From Methylovulum psychrotolerans (GTDB lineage Bacteria; Pseudomonadota; Gammaproteobacteria; Methylococcales; Methylomonadaceae), in the NCBI RefSeq assembly GCF_002923755.1, contig NZ_PGFZ01000004.1, positions 382,350-427,264 on the forward strand: a stretch of DNA of 44,915 nt. Direction: 5' to 3'. Below are positions 17,264-25,235 of this stretch, piece after piece. The notes under the pieces were generated by a model. It was not told the origin of the DNA. It saw only the letters and a program-made list of their open reading frames with translations, and ran no database searches. Position 1 is the stretch's first letter. Every line of letters starts with the position of its first letter. The translations under genes and the position numbers were made by a program.

Positions 17264-18136
17264 ATGTTGTGTTTTTCTAACCGTATTAAAAATTATGCCG
17301 GACGCTATTCGTTGGTCGACGGTATCCCTTTCAAGCTGCCGGTGGCGGCGGTCAATTCGCCTGCGCTCATGGCGGTGTTTCCGATTGATGCCGAAAAAGC
17401 CAAGCAGTTTTTGCCGCACGGTATCCATCCACTCCGATTATGGACACAGAGCCTGTTAATTGTCACGGTGATTGATTATCGGGAGACCACCATAGGCAAA
17501 TATATCGAGTACAGCATCGCCATTGCCTGCACCCACGGCGAAAAGCCCGCGCCGCGCCTGTTGCCCGGGCTGTTCCAACGCTTTTTTAAAGCCGGGCAAT
17601 ATGTTGTCGACCTGCCGGTCTCTTCGGAAATTTCTGTCAAAGGCGGCAAGGGCATTTGGGGTATGCCCAAGCATCAGGCCAATCTGGATTTTAAGATTAG
17701 CGAGACCAAAGTCAGCAGCCAGTACGATTTGGACGGCAAATTGGTGGCTTATGTCGAAATCGAACCCGCCAAATGCACAAAAATTCCGGTGAAAGCCAGA
17801 GCGTCCAATTATTGTTCGTTTCGCGGCATGTTAATGAAATCGGACATCCTGCTCGACACCCACTGCGGGGTGAGGTTGCTGAAAGCCGCCAAGGCGCGTT
17901 TTGTCATCGGCGACCATCCCCGCCTGCAAGCGTTAAAAGAACTGGACATCGGTGCCGCCATCGCTACCGTGTATTTGCCGTCGATTACCGGCACGTTAGA
18001 TGACCATATCGAAAGCTGGTTTTTGGACTTGGCGCAATTGCCCGAAAAAGCTCCCGAAGGTTTTGAGTCGGTGATTAATTTAGGCTTGAGCGAAGCCTGG
18101 CTGGCTCCGCCGGATGCGCCTATACCGCCGTCATAA
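17264..18136 (+). CDS. acetoacetate decarboxylase-like protein
   Basis: Protein of 290 aa in the acetoacetate decarboxylase superfamily. Seen: FPIDAEKAKQFLPHGIHPLR in the N-terminal part, a VTVIDYRETTIGKY segment, and the active-site region GGKGIWGMPKHQANLDF. There Lys136 aligns with the Schiff-base Lys of the decarboxylase, but the following Lys that lowers its pKa is His137. Superfamily members with changed active sites perform aldolase, dehydratase or unknown chemistry, so decarboxylation should not be assumed. CAGGGG precedes ATG 17264. It lies between the hydrolase and an unknown gene in the same transcript. Confidence 0.82.
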   Translation: MLCFSNRIKNYAGRYSLVDGIPFKLPVAAVNSPALMAVFPIDAEKAKQFLPHGIHPLRLWTQSLLIVTVIDYRETTIGKYIEYSIAIACTHGEKPAPRLLPGLFQRFFKAGQYVVDLPVSSEISVKGGKGIWGMPKHQANLDFKISETKVSSQYDLDGKLVAYVEIEPAKCTKIPVKARASNYCSFRGMLMKSDILLDTHCGVRLLKAAKARFVIGDHPRLQALKELDIGAAIATVYLPSITGTLDDHIESWFLDLAQLPEKAPEGFESVINLGLSEAWLAPPDAPIPPS

Positions 18137-18205
18137 ACCGACGGTGTCACCTGAGCAAATTCACGTTGTACCCTCCCATTCACTATAACTAAAAGGACAG
18201 AAACA

Positions 18206-18814
18206 ATGACTACACCCTGCGGTTTCCAATTTAAAGAAACAATGGCGGGCGGTTTTGCCCTGGGCGTTGACACGCCTGCCGAAGGCCTGCATCAGGGCAA
18301 CCGCCTCGATACCAAGTTGGCCATCCATGTCACGGTGTCGATTGATGATGTGGAACGCTTTATTAAAGAGCCTGAGCATCCTGGGCATTTATCAGGCACT
18401 ATCGACTTTGCGCCTATGGGCTTGGGGATAGTCGCCAATACGGGTGTGTTTAACCTGTTCTCGCCCACCGACGATCCAGAATTAAAACTAATGGTGTATG
18501 AACTGGCTTTTGAGCATGACGGCTCAGCATATTATCTGGCGGGTAAAAAAGAAGTCCGCGACGATCCGGGTTTTGATTTGTGGTCGGACACCACCACTCT
18601 CTATACACAACTGCATAAAGGCACGGATAAAAGCGAGCCGCTGGCAGGGGCGGGGATTTTGACCTTAGGTGTTACCGACCTGATCAAGTTGGTCTCCACC
18701 ATGACGGTGACCAATGCCAGTTGTGCCGCCGATAAGGCGAAAACCCTCAGCCAATTTGGCGGTTTCTTCTTAGGCGAGCTTTGGGACACTTACGGCTTAC
18801 ATCTGGGCAAGTAA
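18206..18814 (+). CDS. conserved-looking protein of unknown function (GMC-associated domain)
   Basis: A 202-aa soluble protein without signal peptide or clear membrane helix. Seen: FKETMAGGFAL at the start, a beta-rich middle with GTIDFAPMGLGI and GVFNLFSPTDDPELKLMVYEL, then AGKKEVRDDPGFDLWSDTTTLYTQL near 115-139. I recall a similar stretch (KEVxDDPGFDxWxDTTTLYT) as a linking domain in large fused GMC oxidoreductase-hydrolase proteins, though I could not check this. If right, this operon encodes as separate proteins what others make as one polypeptide. The fold looks barrel- or lipocalin-like, which is a guess. AAAAGGA precedes ATG 18206. Function unknown. Confidence 0.75.
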   Translation: MTTPCGFQFKETMAGGFALGVDTPAEGLHQGNRLDTKLAIHVTVSIDDVERFIKEPEHPGHLSGTIDFAPMGLGIVANTGVFNLFSPTDDPELKLMVYELAFEHDGSAYYLAGKKEVRDDPGFDLWSDTTTLYTQLHKGTDKSEPLAGAGILTLGVTDLIKLVSTMTVTNASCAADKAKTLSQFGGFFLGELWDTYGLHLGK

Positions 18815-18879
18815 GCATCCCTAGCACTTAACGTGATCGTCACCTTAACAAAAATAATAAAAAATAGGCCTTAATGGCC

Positions 18880-18912
18880 CGCCCTACCCAAGCGCATAGC
18901 TTGGCACGGGCG
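18880..18912. repeat. strong intercistronic hairpin, REP-like
   Basis: CGCCC-TAC-CCAAGC-GCATA-GCTTGG-CAC-GGGCG forms an outer 5-bp and inner 6-bp stem with a small symmetric internal loop and a 5-base loop. It lies in the 125-bp gap before the GMC gene, 28 bases upstream of its ATG. There is no T-run, so it is more likely an mRNA-stabilising or REP-type repeat than a terminator. Confidence 0.6.
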
Positions 18913-18939
18913 TAGCAAACAAAAAAAGGAGGAAATACC

Positions 18940-20664
18940 ATGTCTATCCCTTATGACTACGAAGCCATTGTTATCGGCAGTGGTTTTGGCGGTTCCATTA
19001 ACACTTGCCGTTTGGCAAAAAAATGGCCGGGGCAAGTGCTGTTGTTGGAACGCGGTAAGCGTTACCCGAAAGGCTCTTTTCCCCGCTCGCCCCAGACGAT
19101 GGCGGACAACTTCTGGAATGTCCCGCTAGAACAGCGCAAACGCCCGAAAAACATTGCCACTAAGCGCCAAACCCACGGCATGTTTGATGTGCGTAATTTT
19201 GACAATATGGATGCTTTGGTTTGTGCTGGCTTGGGTGGCGGTTCGTTGATTTATGCCAATGTGTTCTTGCAACCGCCTGACGAGGTGTTTGATGAAAATT
19301 GGCCGGAAACGTGTAAAAAAGCCGCATTGCAACCCTATTATGCGGTCAGCAAAGCCGTATTGGGCGCACGGCCTATCCCGCAAAACGACGACCCGCGTCG
19401 GCAGATTATCCGTACCGGCTTATTTAAGGCATTTGCCGAATCCGAACAGCGCGATTCCAAGTTATTGGACATTAACGTTTTCTTCGGCAATGATTTTGAC
19501 AATCCTTTGGATATCGGTGAGCAGGACAAAAACCGTTATGGCGCCACCCAAACCTCTTGTGTCTATTGTGCCGAATGCGATGTGGGCTGCAACACCCATT
19601 CCAAGAACACCTTAGACTTGAATTATTTATTTGTCGCCGAACGCCGCTATGGGGCGCAGATTAAGACCGAAGTGCTGGCGCAAAAAATCGTCCCGCTGAA
19701 TGCTGACGGGGCTGAGGATAGCTCTGCCAATGGCGAATACGGCTATAAAGTGTACTGGCTGAATCTGCATGGCAATACCGAATGCGTTGCCGTGAGCCGC
19801 CGCGTCGTCGTGTCAGCAGGTACTTTAGGCACCAATGAGTTACTGATGCGCTGCCGCGATGTCCATAAAACCTTACCGAACATTAGCCAACAGTTAGGCA
19901 AGCATTTTTCCGGCAACGGTGACTTTTTATCGTTTGTCATCGACGGTGACAAACCCGCCGACCCCAATTATGGACCGGTCATTACCCAAGGCACGGATTA
20001 TAATTTGTTTAAGGATTTCAACCGCGAAAACGCTTTTATCTTAGAAGATGCCAGTTTCCCCAATTTTGCCGCGTGGTATACCGAAGGTTTGCGTCCCGGC
20101 TTCTCGCATTGGCGGGCGTTTATCAGAACCGCGACGCTGGTGTTTTTGCGTTTTGTACGCGGCATTACCACCGGAGAGATCGGTTACGCCTTCAACGCCT
20201 TGTTAAAAGATAATTTATCGTTTACCACCGCTGTCTTGTTGTGTATGGGTATAGATAAAAGCAACGGGGTCATGCAGCTCGACGCGCACGGCGCATTGAA
20301 CGTGAAATGGCCGTATAGGGATAGCCTGCCTTTATACGAAGCGATTTTAGCGGTAGGCGAGCGTTTTAAAACATGGGCGGGCGGTAAGTTCTTTTTGCCG
20401 CTACCTAATTGGATTTGGCCAATCCGCAATAATATCACTGTCCATTCACTAGGTGGCTGCCGCTTGGCAGAAGATGCTTGCCAAGGCGTGACCAGTTCGG
20501 CATTGCATAATTTTGGCCAAGTATTTGGCTATCAAGGCTTGTATGTAGCGGATGGGGCGTTATTGCCGACCGCCGTTGGGGCTAACCCGGTGGCGACCAT
20601 TTCGGCCTTGTCGGAACGGGTTGCCGAAGGTATTACCGGTATCGCACCTGATGCCGATCTATAA
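18940..20664 (+). CDS. GMC-family (cholesterol oxidase-like) oxidoreductase with CxxCxxCxxxC motif
   Basis: FAD-dependent alcohol oxidase/dehydrogenase-like protein of 574 aa, without a Tat or Sec signal. Seen: FAD-binding IGSGFGGS (12-19), ERGKRY, the AGLGGGSLIYANVF segment (about 96-110), the active-site His502 in VHSLGGCRLAED, and Asn549 in GANPVATISAL, matching the His/Asn pair of cholesterol oxidase. Residues 207-217 hold four cysteines spaced C-x2-C-x2-C-x3-C, the spacing of a [4Fe-4S] ligand set. The start has the best ribosome site in the window (AAAGGAGG, 8 bases before ATG). Electrons may go to a quinone or cytochrome rather than oxygen. The substrate is probably a hydrophobic alcohol; sterol is only one option. 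Confidence 0.88.
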   Translation: MSIPYDYEAIVIGSGFGGSINTCRLAKKWPGQVLLLERGKRYPKGSFPRSPQTMADNFWNVPLEQRKRPKNIATKRQTHGMFDVRNFDNMDALVCAGLGGGSLIYANVFLQPPDEVFDENWPETCKKAALQPYYAVSKAVLGARPIPQNDDPRRQIIRTGLFKAFAESEQRDSKLLDINVFFGNDFDNPLDIGEQDKNRYGATQTSCVYCAECDVGCNTHSKNTLDLNYLFVAERRYGAQIKTEVLAQKIVPLNADGAEDSSANGEYGYKVYWLNLHGNTECVAVSRRVVVSAGTLGTNELLMRCRDVHKTLPNISQQLGKHFSGNGDFLSFVIDGDKPADPNYGPVITQGTDYNLFKDFNRENAFILEDASFPNFAAWYTEGLRPGFSHWRAFIRTATLVFLRFVRGITTGEIGYAFNALLKDNLSFTTAVLLCMGIDKSNGVMQLDAHGALNVKWPYRDSLPLYEAILAVGERFKTWAGGKFFLPLPNWIWPIRNNITVHSLGGCRLAEDACQGVTSSALHNFGQVFGYQGLYVADGALLPTAVGANPVATISALSERVAEGITGIAPDADL

Positions 20665-20693
20665 GCAACCCTACTACAACGGAGATTTTATTT

Positions 20694-22295
20694 ATGCAAG
20701 CAGCCACACCAGAAAACCCTACGCCGGATTTGTATTTTGAACTGATCACCCATGCCAAGCCCGAACGGGCGAACCGTATGTGCGTGGTAGTCAGCGACCT
20801 GCATTTTACCGACGGTACTGTCGGCTTCCAGAACCTCGGCGATTATGCTTGGGAAGCTTTTTACAGCACTATCCTGCAACGTTGCCTGACTTACCGCATC
20901 CATGAACTGGTGCTGGTTTTGGACGGCGATATTGTTGATATGATCCGTAGCAGCAAATGGGCCGAAAAAGGCATTTATCCGTGGGAGCGTGACCGCAAGG
21001 AATGCTTTTCCGCTGTCGTCAACGCCATTTTAAAAGATGTCATTGATGTGCAACACGCCAATTTCTTTAAATTGCTAAGGGACTTGGAAGGTAGGTTAAC
21101 CGCCGATACCCACAGATTAGACCGCCGTACCGCGTTTAAAAAAGTGAAAATCGTCGTGACGGTCGGCAACCATGATAAGGAACTGCTGTGCGACAACGCC
21201 GCGCTGACCTATTTTTATGAGCAGGGGCTAGGCATTAAACTGACTGACATAGAACCGGAACGCCGTCAAATGATGGGACGTATGTACGGCGACGAAACGA
21301 TGTTTGACAGTGTAAAAACCGCGCCGTACTTGCCATTTTATTATGGTGACACTGGTTTCCGTTTTTTCACCACCCACGGGCAATGGCGCGACCCGGACAA
21401 TAGCGCCGTAGTCGCCGCTGATCCCGACAAAGGTTTACCCGGTTGGTCGGCGAAAGACGGTTGGACGCTTGCGGTTTGGCAAAAATTAAAATTTTCGCCG
21501 TTTTTATTGCCGTGTTTTGGCGATACGGTGGCGGCAGGGGTGTTATCGACGTTTATCTATAAAACCAAAATTGCCATGGATCAACAAAATTGCCATGACC
21601 CAGTGATTGATTCCATTCTTGATGAATTGGATTTATACCGCCCCACTTATGCGGCCATCGAACGCATTCTGGAAGTCGCCGCCAAAAACCGTGCCGCCCA
21701 AACCAATCTGGATGCCGTGCAAATTATTGAGGATAAGCTTTATGAGTGCCTGCTCGATTGGCTGGGTTGGGATTTTACGTTGCAATCGTCACCGCCGTTG
21801 CGCCGGGTTGCCCTGATTGCCGCCAAATGGCTGCTGAAGCTGATGAGCCTATTTGGGCACAGCCTGCGCATTAGCGTTATCGGCGGCTTAATTAAGTTGC
21901 TTAAAATCGGCAACGTTCATGATACGCCCCCTACCTTCAATGAAATGGCGACCTTTCCGAGCTTCTTACCCGCTTATCGCCATTACGGTTTCCAAATCCA
22001 CGGTGAAGGCCATACTCATGTGCCTTTACAGGGAGAGGCTAATATTGATAATGAAAAATATGCCAGCACTTACATCAACTTTGGGACGTGGCGGGATCAG
22101 ATTGTGTTGCGGGAAAAGCAAGGCTACCGCCGCCGAGGCACTTTACGCAGCTTGTTTATCTTAGATTTGGAGAACTTGACCAAATCCAAAGACAGATTCC
22201 CCAGAAGTTTCGACTATTTTGTCTCCGATGCCATTACTTGGAGTGATTTAAACGACAATACGCATGAAGTAGGTAAAAACTCGGCGAAAATATAA
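20694..22295 (+). CDS. large calcineurin-like metallophosphoesterase
   Basis: Protein of 533 aa with a dispersed metallophosphoesterase core. Seen: SDLHF (Asp35, His37), LDGDIVD (Asp79), TVGNHDKE (Asn159-His160-Asp161), TTHGQW (His228) and HGEGHTHVPL (about 440-449) with the last metal-binding His residues. An insertion of roughly 200 residues (about 240-430) separates the last two motifs. It includes hydrophobic stretches such as LKLMSLFGHSLRISVIGGLIKLL that may contact membrane or lipid. The family cuts phosphomono- or diesters. In this operon a lipid-phosphate substrate is plausible but unproven. GGAG is 9 bases before ATG 20694, and the gene is 29 bases after the GMC stop. A terminator-like hairpin follows. 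Confidence 0.85.
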   Translation: MQAATPENPTPDLYFELITHAKPERANRMCVVVSDLHFTDGTVGFQNLGDYAWEAFYSTILQRCLTYRIHELVLVLDGDIVDMIRSSKWAEKGIYPWERDRKECFSAVVNAILKDVIDVQHANFFKLLRDLEGRLTADTHRLDRRTAFKKVKIVVTVGNHDKELLCDNAALTYFYEQGLGIKLTDIEPERRQMMGRMYGDETMFDSVKTAPYLPFYYGDTGFRFFTTHGQWRDPDNSAVVAADPDKGLPGWSAKDGWTLAVWQKLKFSPFLLPCFGDTVAAGVLSTFIYKTKIAMDQQNCHDPVIDSILDELDLYRPTYAAIERILEVAAKNRAAQTNLDAVQIIEDKLYECLLDWLGWDFTLQSSPPLRRVALIAAKWLLKLMSLFGHSLRISVIGGLIKLLKIGNVHDTPPTFNEMATFPSFLPAYRHYGFQIHGEGHTHVPLQGEANIDNEKYASTYINFGTWRDQIVLREKQGYRRRGTLRSLFILDLENLTKSKDRFPRSFDYFVSDAITWSDLNDNTHEVGKNSAKI

Positions 22296-22304
22296 AACTT
22301 GTCC

Positions 22305-22330
22305 GACCCTGCCGCAATGGCGGCAGGGTC
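22305..22330 (+). terminator. hairpin terminator after the GMC operon
   Basis: GACCCTGCCGC and GCGGCAGGGTC form a perfect 11-bp GC-rich stem with an AATG loop, 10 bases after the phosphoesterase stop. The following TTCGATCATT is only a weak T-tract, so termination may be partial or Rho-assisted. Confidence 0.8.
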
Positions 22331-22663
22331 TTCGATCATTCCAATACCTCACAACCTAGTTCTGACAAAATCCCGCTGAGTTAAATGGGAGCGTATGTCC
22401 TTCAGGCCTTGCCGACGACTTATTATGCGTCAAATAACAAGACAAAGCAGCTTAACTTGAAAGCTAGCTTCAGTTCCCTCATCAAAATCTAACCCAATCC
22501 TCATCCAATCTTAATCAAACCGCCCCATTTTTTCTCATCTTGCTTCTGTAACCTTTACATCAAATCATTGTAACTGCCCTATTCAGGCTATGGCAATGAA
22601 CTTCGGTTGGGTCGGCTGTCGCCGAGTCCTTATGATGTATTGATAAAACAGAGGGTTAGTGTC
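22331..22663 (+). promoter_or_regulatory. upstream control region of the exopolysaccharide operon
   Basis: No gene supported. AATC occurs at 22486-22489, 22496-22499, 22507-22510 and 22513-22516. The first three are about one helical turn apart, as in tandem response-regulator sites. TGTAA-CCT-TTACA (22547-22559) is a 5-3-5 inverted repeat, and TGTAAC recurs at 22569-22574, 22 bases after its first copy. An exact sigma-70 or sigma-54 promoter could not be placed with confidence. Confidence 0.45.
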
Positions 22664-24085
22664 ATGCCACTTGGATTAGGAACTATTTTCAACGGGCTTT
22701 TCAGGCAATATGGGCATACGGTCATTCTGTTGCTGCGCTTTATCGACATAGTCATGCTGTTGTGCGCCGCTTGGCTTGCTTACTATTACTGGCACAGCCA
22801 AGCCATTATCGACCAGGATCACCGGATTGTCATCGCCTTGGGGATGCTGGCGGCCATTATCTTTTTTGAAATGGGGCAAGTTTACCAACCTTGGCGCAAT
22901 GATGCGGTGCGCGGGGAAATCGCCCGTATTGTCAGGGCGTGGGTATCGGCTTTGGTGTCGGTCATCACCATTGTTGCATTAATTAGGCTGCATTTTTGGC
23001 TGGGCTCCAGTTACCGCTGGATTGCCACTTGGGGCGGTTTGGGACTGGTATTTGTCTTGACCGCGCGGGTGTTGCTGTCCCGGTTGTTGCATTGGCTGCG
23101 GGCGCGGGGCTGGTCACAGAGGCGTATTGTGATGGTTGGGCTTAACCAGATGGCGGTGGCGGTATGTCGGCAATTGCACGATTCCACTTGGGCGGGTTTG
23201 CAGGTTGTCGGTTTTGTCGATGATAAGCCGGATAGCCTACCCTCTGGTCTTAGTATTGCTTTGCCCCATCTTGGCCGCTTGGATGACTTGGCGGAGTTGG
23301 TGGCCGTGCAAGCCATTGATGAAGTCTGGGTGGCGTTTCCGGGTGAAGCCCTGGCGGAACGGGTGCAGCATGAACTGCGCCACTTACCCGTCAGTATCCG
23401 CTTAGTGATTGATTGTTTCGCCTTCAAGCAAAGTAAGTTTTTAAATCTGAACAGTGTCGCGGGCATTCCAACTTTGGATGTCTCGGTCTCACCATTGCAT
23501 GGTGTCAACCGCTATGTCAAAGAACTCGAAGACCGTATCTTGGCGGCCATTATCCTGCTGTTGCTTAGCCCTTTGATGTTAAGCATTGCTATCGGGGTCA
23601 AATTAAGTTCACCCGGCCCGGTGTTTTATCGCCAAGAACGGGTCGGTTGGAACAACCGCAAATTTATTATCTTAAAATTCCGCTCAATGCCGGTAGATGC
23701 CGAAGCCAAAACCGGTGCCGTGTGGGCGAAACCTGGCGAGCAACGCGCCACCCGCTTCGGCGCGATCTTACGCAAGACCAGCCTGGATGAACTGCCGCAA
23801 CTGATTAATGTGCTTAAGGGCGATATGTCGTTGGTAGGGCCTCGTCCTGAACGGCCTGATTTTGTCGAGGTGTTTAAAGAGCAAGTGCCCAATTATATGA
23901 AAAAGCACATGGTCAAGGCGGGCATCACGGGATGGGCGCAAGTGAATGGTTGGCGGGGTGACACAGACCTTAACCAACGTATCGAACACGATTTGTATTA
24001 CATCCAGCATTGGTCGGTTTGGTTTGATCTGGAAATTGCTTTGCGCACCGTGGTGTTTGGTTTTGTTAACAAGAACGCTTATTAA
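22664..24085 (+). CDS. undecaprenyl-phosphate sugar phosphotransferase (initiating enzyme)
   Basis: Polyisoprenyl-phosphate hexose-1-phosphate transferase of 473 aa that loads the first sugar phosphate onto undecaprenyl phosphate, as WcaJ does with glucose. Seen: four to five N-terminal hydrophobic helices, a CoA-binding-like middle domain (RRIVMVGLNQMAVAV, VVGFVDDKP), then the catalytic bacterial sugar transferase domain. That domain carries SSPGPVFYRQERVGWNNRKF, ILKFRSMPVDAE, KTSLDELPQLINVLKGDMSLVGPRPE and GITGWAQVNGWRGDT. The frame extends to TTG 22607, but ATG 22664 is 9 bases after GAGGG and starts the first helix region. It heads the right-hand glycan operon. Glucose is the commonest substrate for this type, not shown here. 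Confidence 0.93.
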   Translation: MPLGLGTIFNGLFRQYGHTVILLLRFIDIVMLLCAAWLAYYYWHSQAIIDQDHRIVIALGMLAAIIFFEMGQVYQPWRNDAVRGEIARIVRAWVSALVSVITIVALIRLHFWLGSSYRWIATWGGLGLVFVLTARVLLSRLLHWLRARGWSQRRIVMVGLNQMAVAVCRQLHDSTWAGLQVVGFVDDKPDSLPSGLSIALPHLGRLDDLAELVAVQAIDEVWVAFPGEALAERVQHELRHLPVSIRLVIDCFAFKQSKFLNLNSVAGIPTLDVSVSPLHGVNRYVKELEDRILAAIILLLLSPLMLSIAIGVKLSSPGPVFYRQERVGWNNRKFIILKFRSMPVDAEAKTGAVWAKPGEQRATRFGAILRKTSLDELPQLINVLKGDMSLVGPRPERPDFVEVFKEQVPNYMKKHMVKAGITGWAQVNGWRGDTDLNQRIEHDLYYIQHWSVWFDLEIALRTVVFGFVNKNAY

Positions 24086-24097
24086 GGGGTAGTTGCC

Positions 24098-25207
24098 ATG
24101 TATAGCATGTATAGATTGATGCCTTTGTTACTGGCCTTGCTGTTGCCAGCTTGCTCCTTAACGCCAGGTATGCAGATGAAGGCGGAAGACAATTTGTCGG
24201 ATGTGCTGGTACCCGTATCGGTCAACGGTAAGATGACCAAGGCCAAGCTCAAGATTGTCCCTATCACCGCCGACCTGATCATCGAACGGGAAAATGTCCG
24301 GCAGGGAGCAGCCGACACGTTGCCGCCAGTGGATAACAGTAAAACGGTGTATCGGCTGGGACCCCACGATAGGGTGCAGATTACGGTGTGGGAGCATCCC
24401 GAACTGAACGATCCGGGTGGTGAAAAGATTCTCCCCGAACTGGCGGGTAAGGTGGTCGATGACGATGGGCTGTTGTATTACCCCTACATCGGCAATCTGC
24501 CTGTGGCAGGTAAAACCGTGCCGGAAGTCAGAATGATGTTAACCCACGAACTGTCCAAATATTTCAAGAAGGTCAAACTGGATGTCCGGGTGCTGTCGTT
24601 CCAAAGCCATCGGGCGGCAGTGGTCGGCGAAGTGAAAACACCGGGTATCCAAGCGATGACGGAAACGCCCTTGACGGTTGCCGAAGCCATCAGCCGGGCG
24701 GGTGGTGCTAGTGAAAATGCCGACCTGAGCAATGTCGCTTTGGCGCGGGGCGGCAAGCTCTACAAACTGGATGTTTTGGCCTTGTATGAAACAGGCGGCA
24801 TTAAGCAAAACCTACTGCTCCAAGACGGTGATGTCCTGAATATTCCTGACCGTAAAGATAATAAGGTATTTGTGATGGGTGAAGTGGGCAGGCAACAGGC
24901 GTTAGACATCCATAAGGGCAGGTTATCTCTAGCACAAGCGTTGTCGGAAGCGTCCGGGCTTGATTTTAATTCTTCCAGGCCGGAACAGATTTATGTGATC
25001 CGAACAAGTGCCGTAAATCCTGAGATCTTCCAATTGAACGCCGAGTCGCCTGATGCCCTGATTTTGGCGGATCAGTTTCCGCTCCAAGCACACGATACCG
25101 TCTTTGTCGGCACGGCGGGAGTTACCAAGTGGTCGCGGGTGCTTAACCAAATATTGCCCGGCTCTTTCACATCGATCATGACCCGCGCTTCTTATGTGGG
25201 CATGTAG
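24098..25207 (+). CDS. wza: Wza-like polysaccharide export outer-membrane lipoprotein
   Basis: Outer-membrane export channel protein of 369 aa. Seen: a lipoprotein signal ending LLPAC with Cys19 as the lipidated residue; a poly_export domain (YRLGPHDRVQITVWEHPEL, about 85-104); DDDGLLYYPYIGNLPVAGKTVPEVR; SLBB-type repeats (RAAVVGEVKTPGIQAMTETPLTV and KVFVMGEVGRQQALDI); and a C-terminal segment that in Wza forms the outer-membrane helix barrel. AAGGGG is 8 bases before ATG 24098. It is 12 bases after the initiating transferase gene and works with the Wzc homologue downstream. Confidence 0.95.
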   Translation: MYSMYRLMPLLLALLLPACSLTPGMQMKAEDNLSDVLVPVSVNGKMTKAKLKIVPITADLIIERENVRQGAADTLPPVDNSKTVYRLGPHDRVQITVWEHPELNDPGGEKILPELAGKVVDDDGLLYYPYIGNLPVAGKTVPEVRMMLTHELSKYFKKVKLDVRVLSFQSHRAAVVGEVKTPGIQAMTETPLTVAEAISRAGGASENADLSNVALARGGKLYKLDVLALYETGGIKQNLLLQDGDVLNIPDRKDNKVFVMGEVGRQQALDIHKGRLSLAQALSEASGLDFNSSRPEQIYVIRTSAVNPEIFQLNAESPDALILADQFPLQAHDTVFVGTAGVTKWSRVLNQILPGSFTSIMTRASYVGM

Positions 25208-25235
25208 CGGCGGCTTTGTTTTACACCATTAGGAT

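Noticed and set aside
16194-22295. Labelling the operon as cholesterol degradation
   Set aside because: The GMC enzyme resembles cholesterol oxidase, but no ring-cleavage or side-chain genes are present; substrate left open.
22607-22663. TTG start for the initiating transferase
   Set aside because: ATG 22664 has good GAGGG spacing and fits family length.
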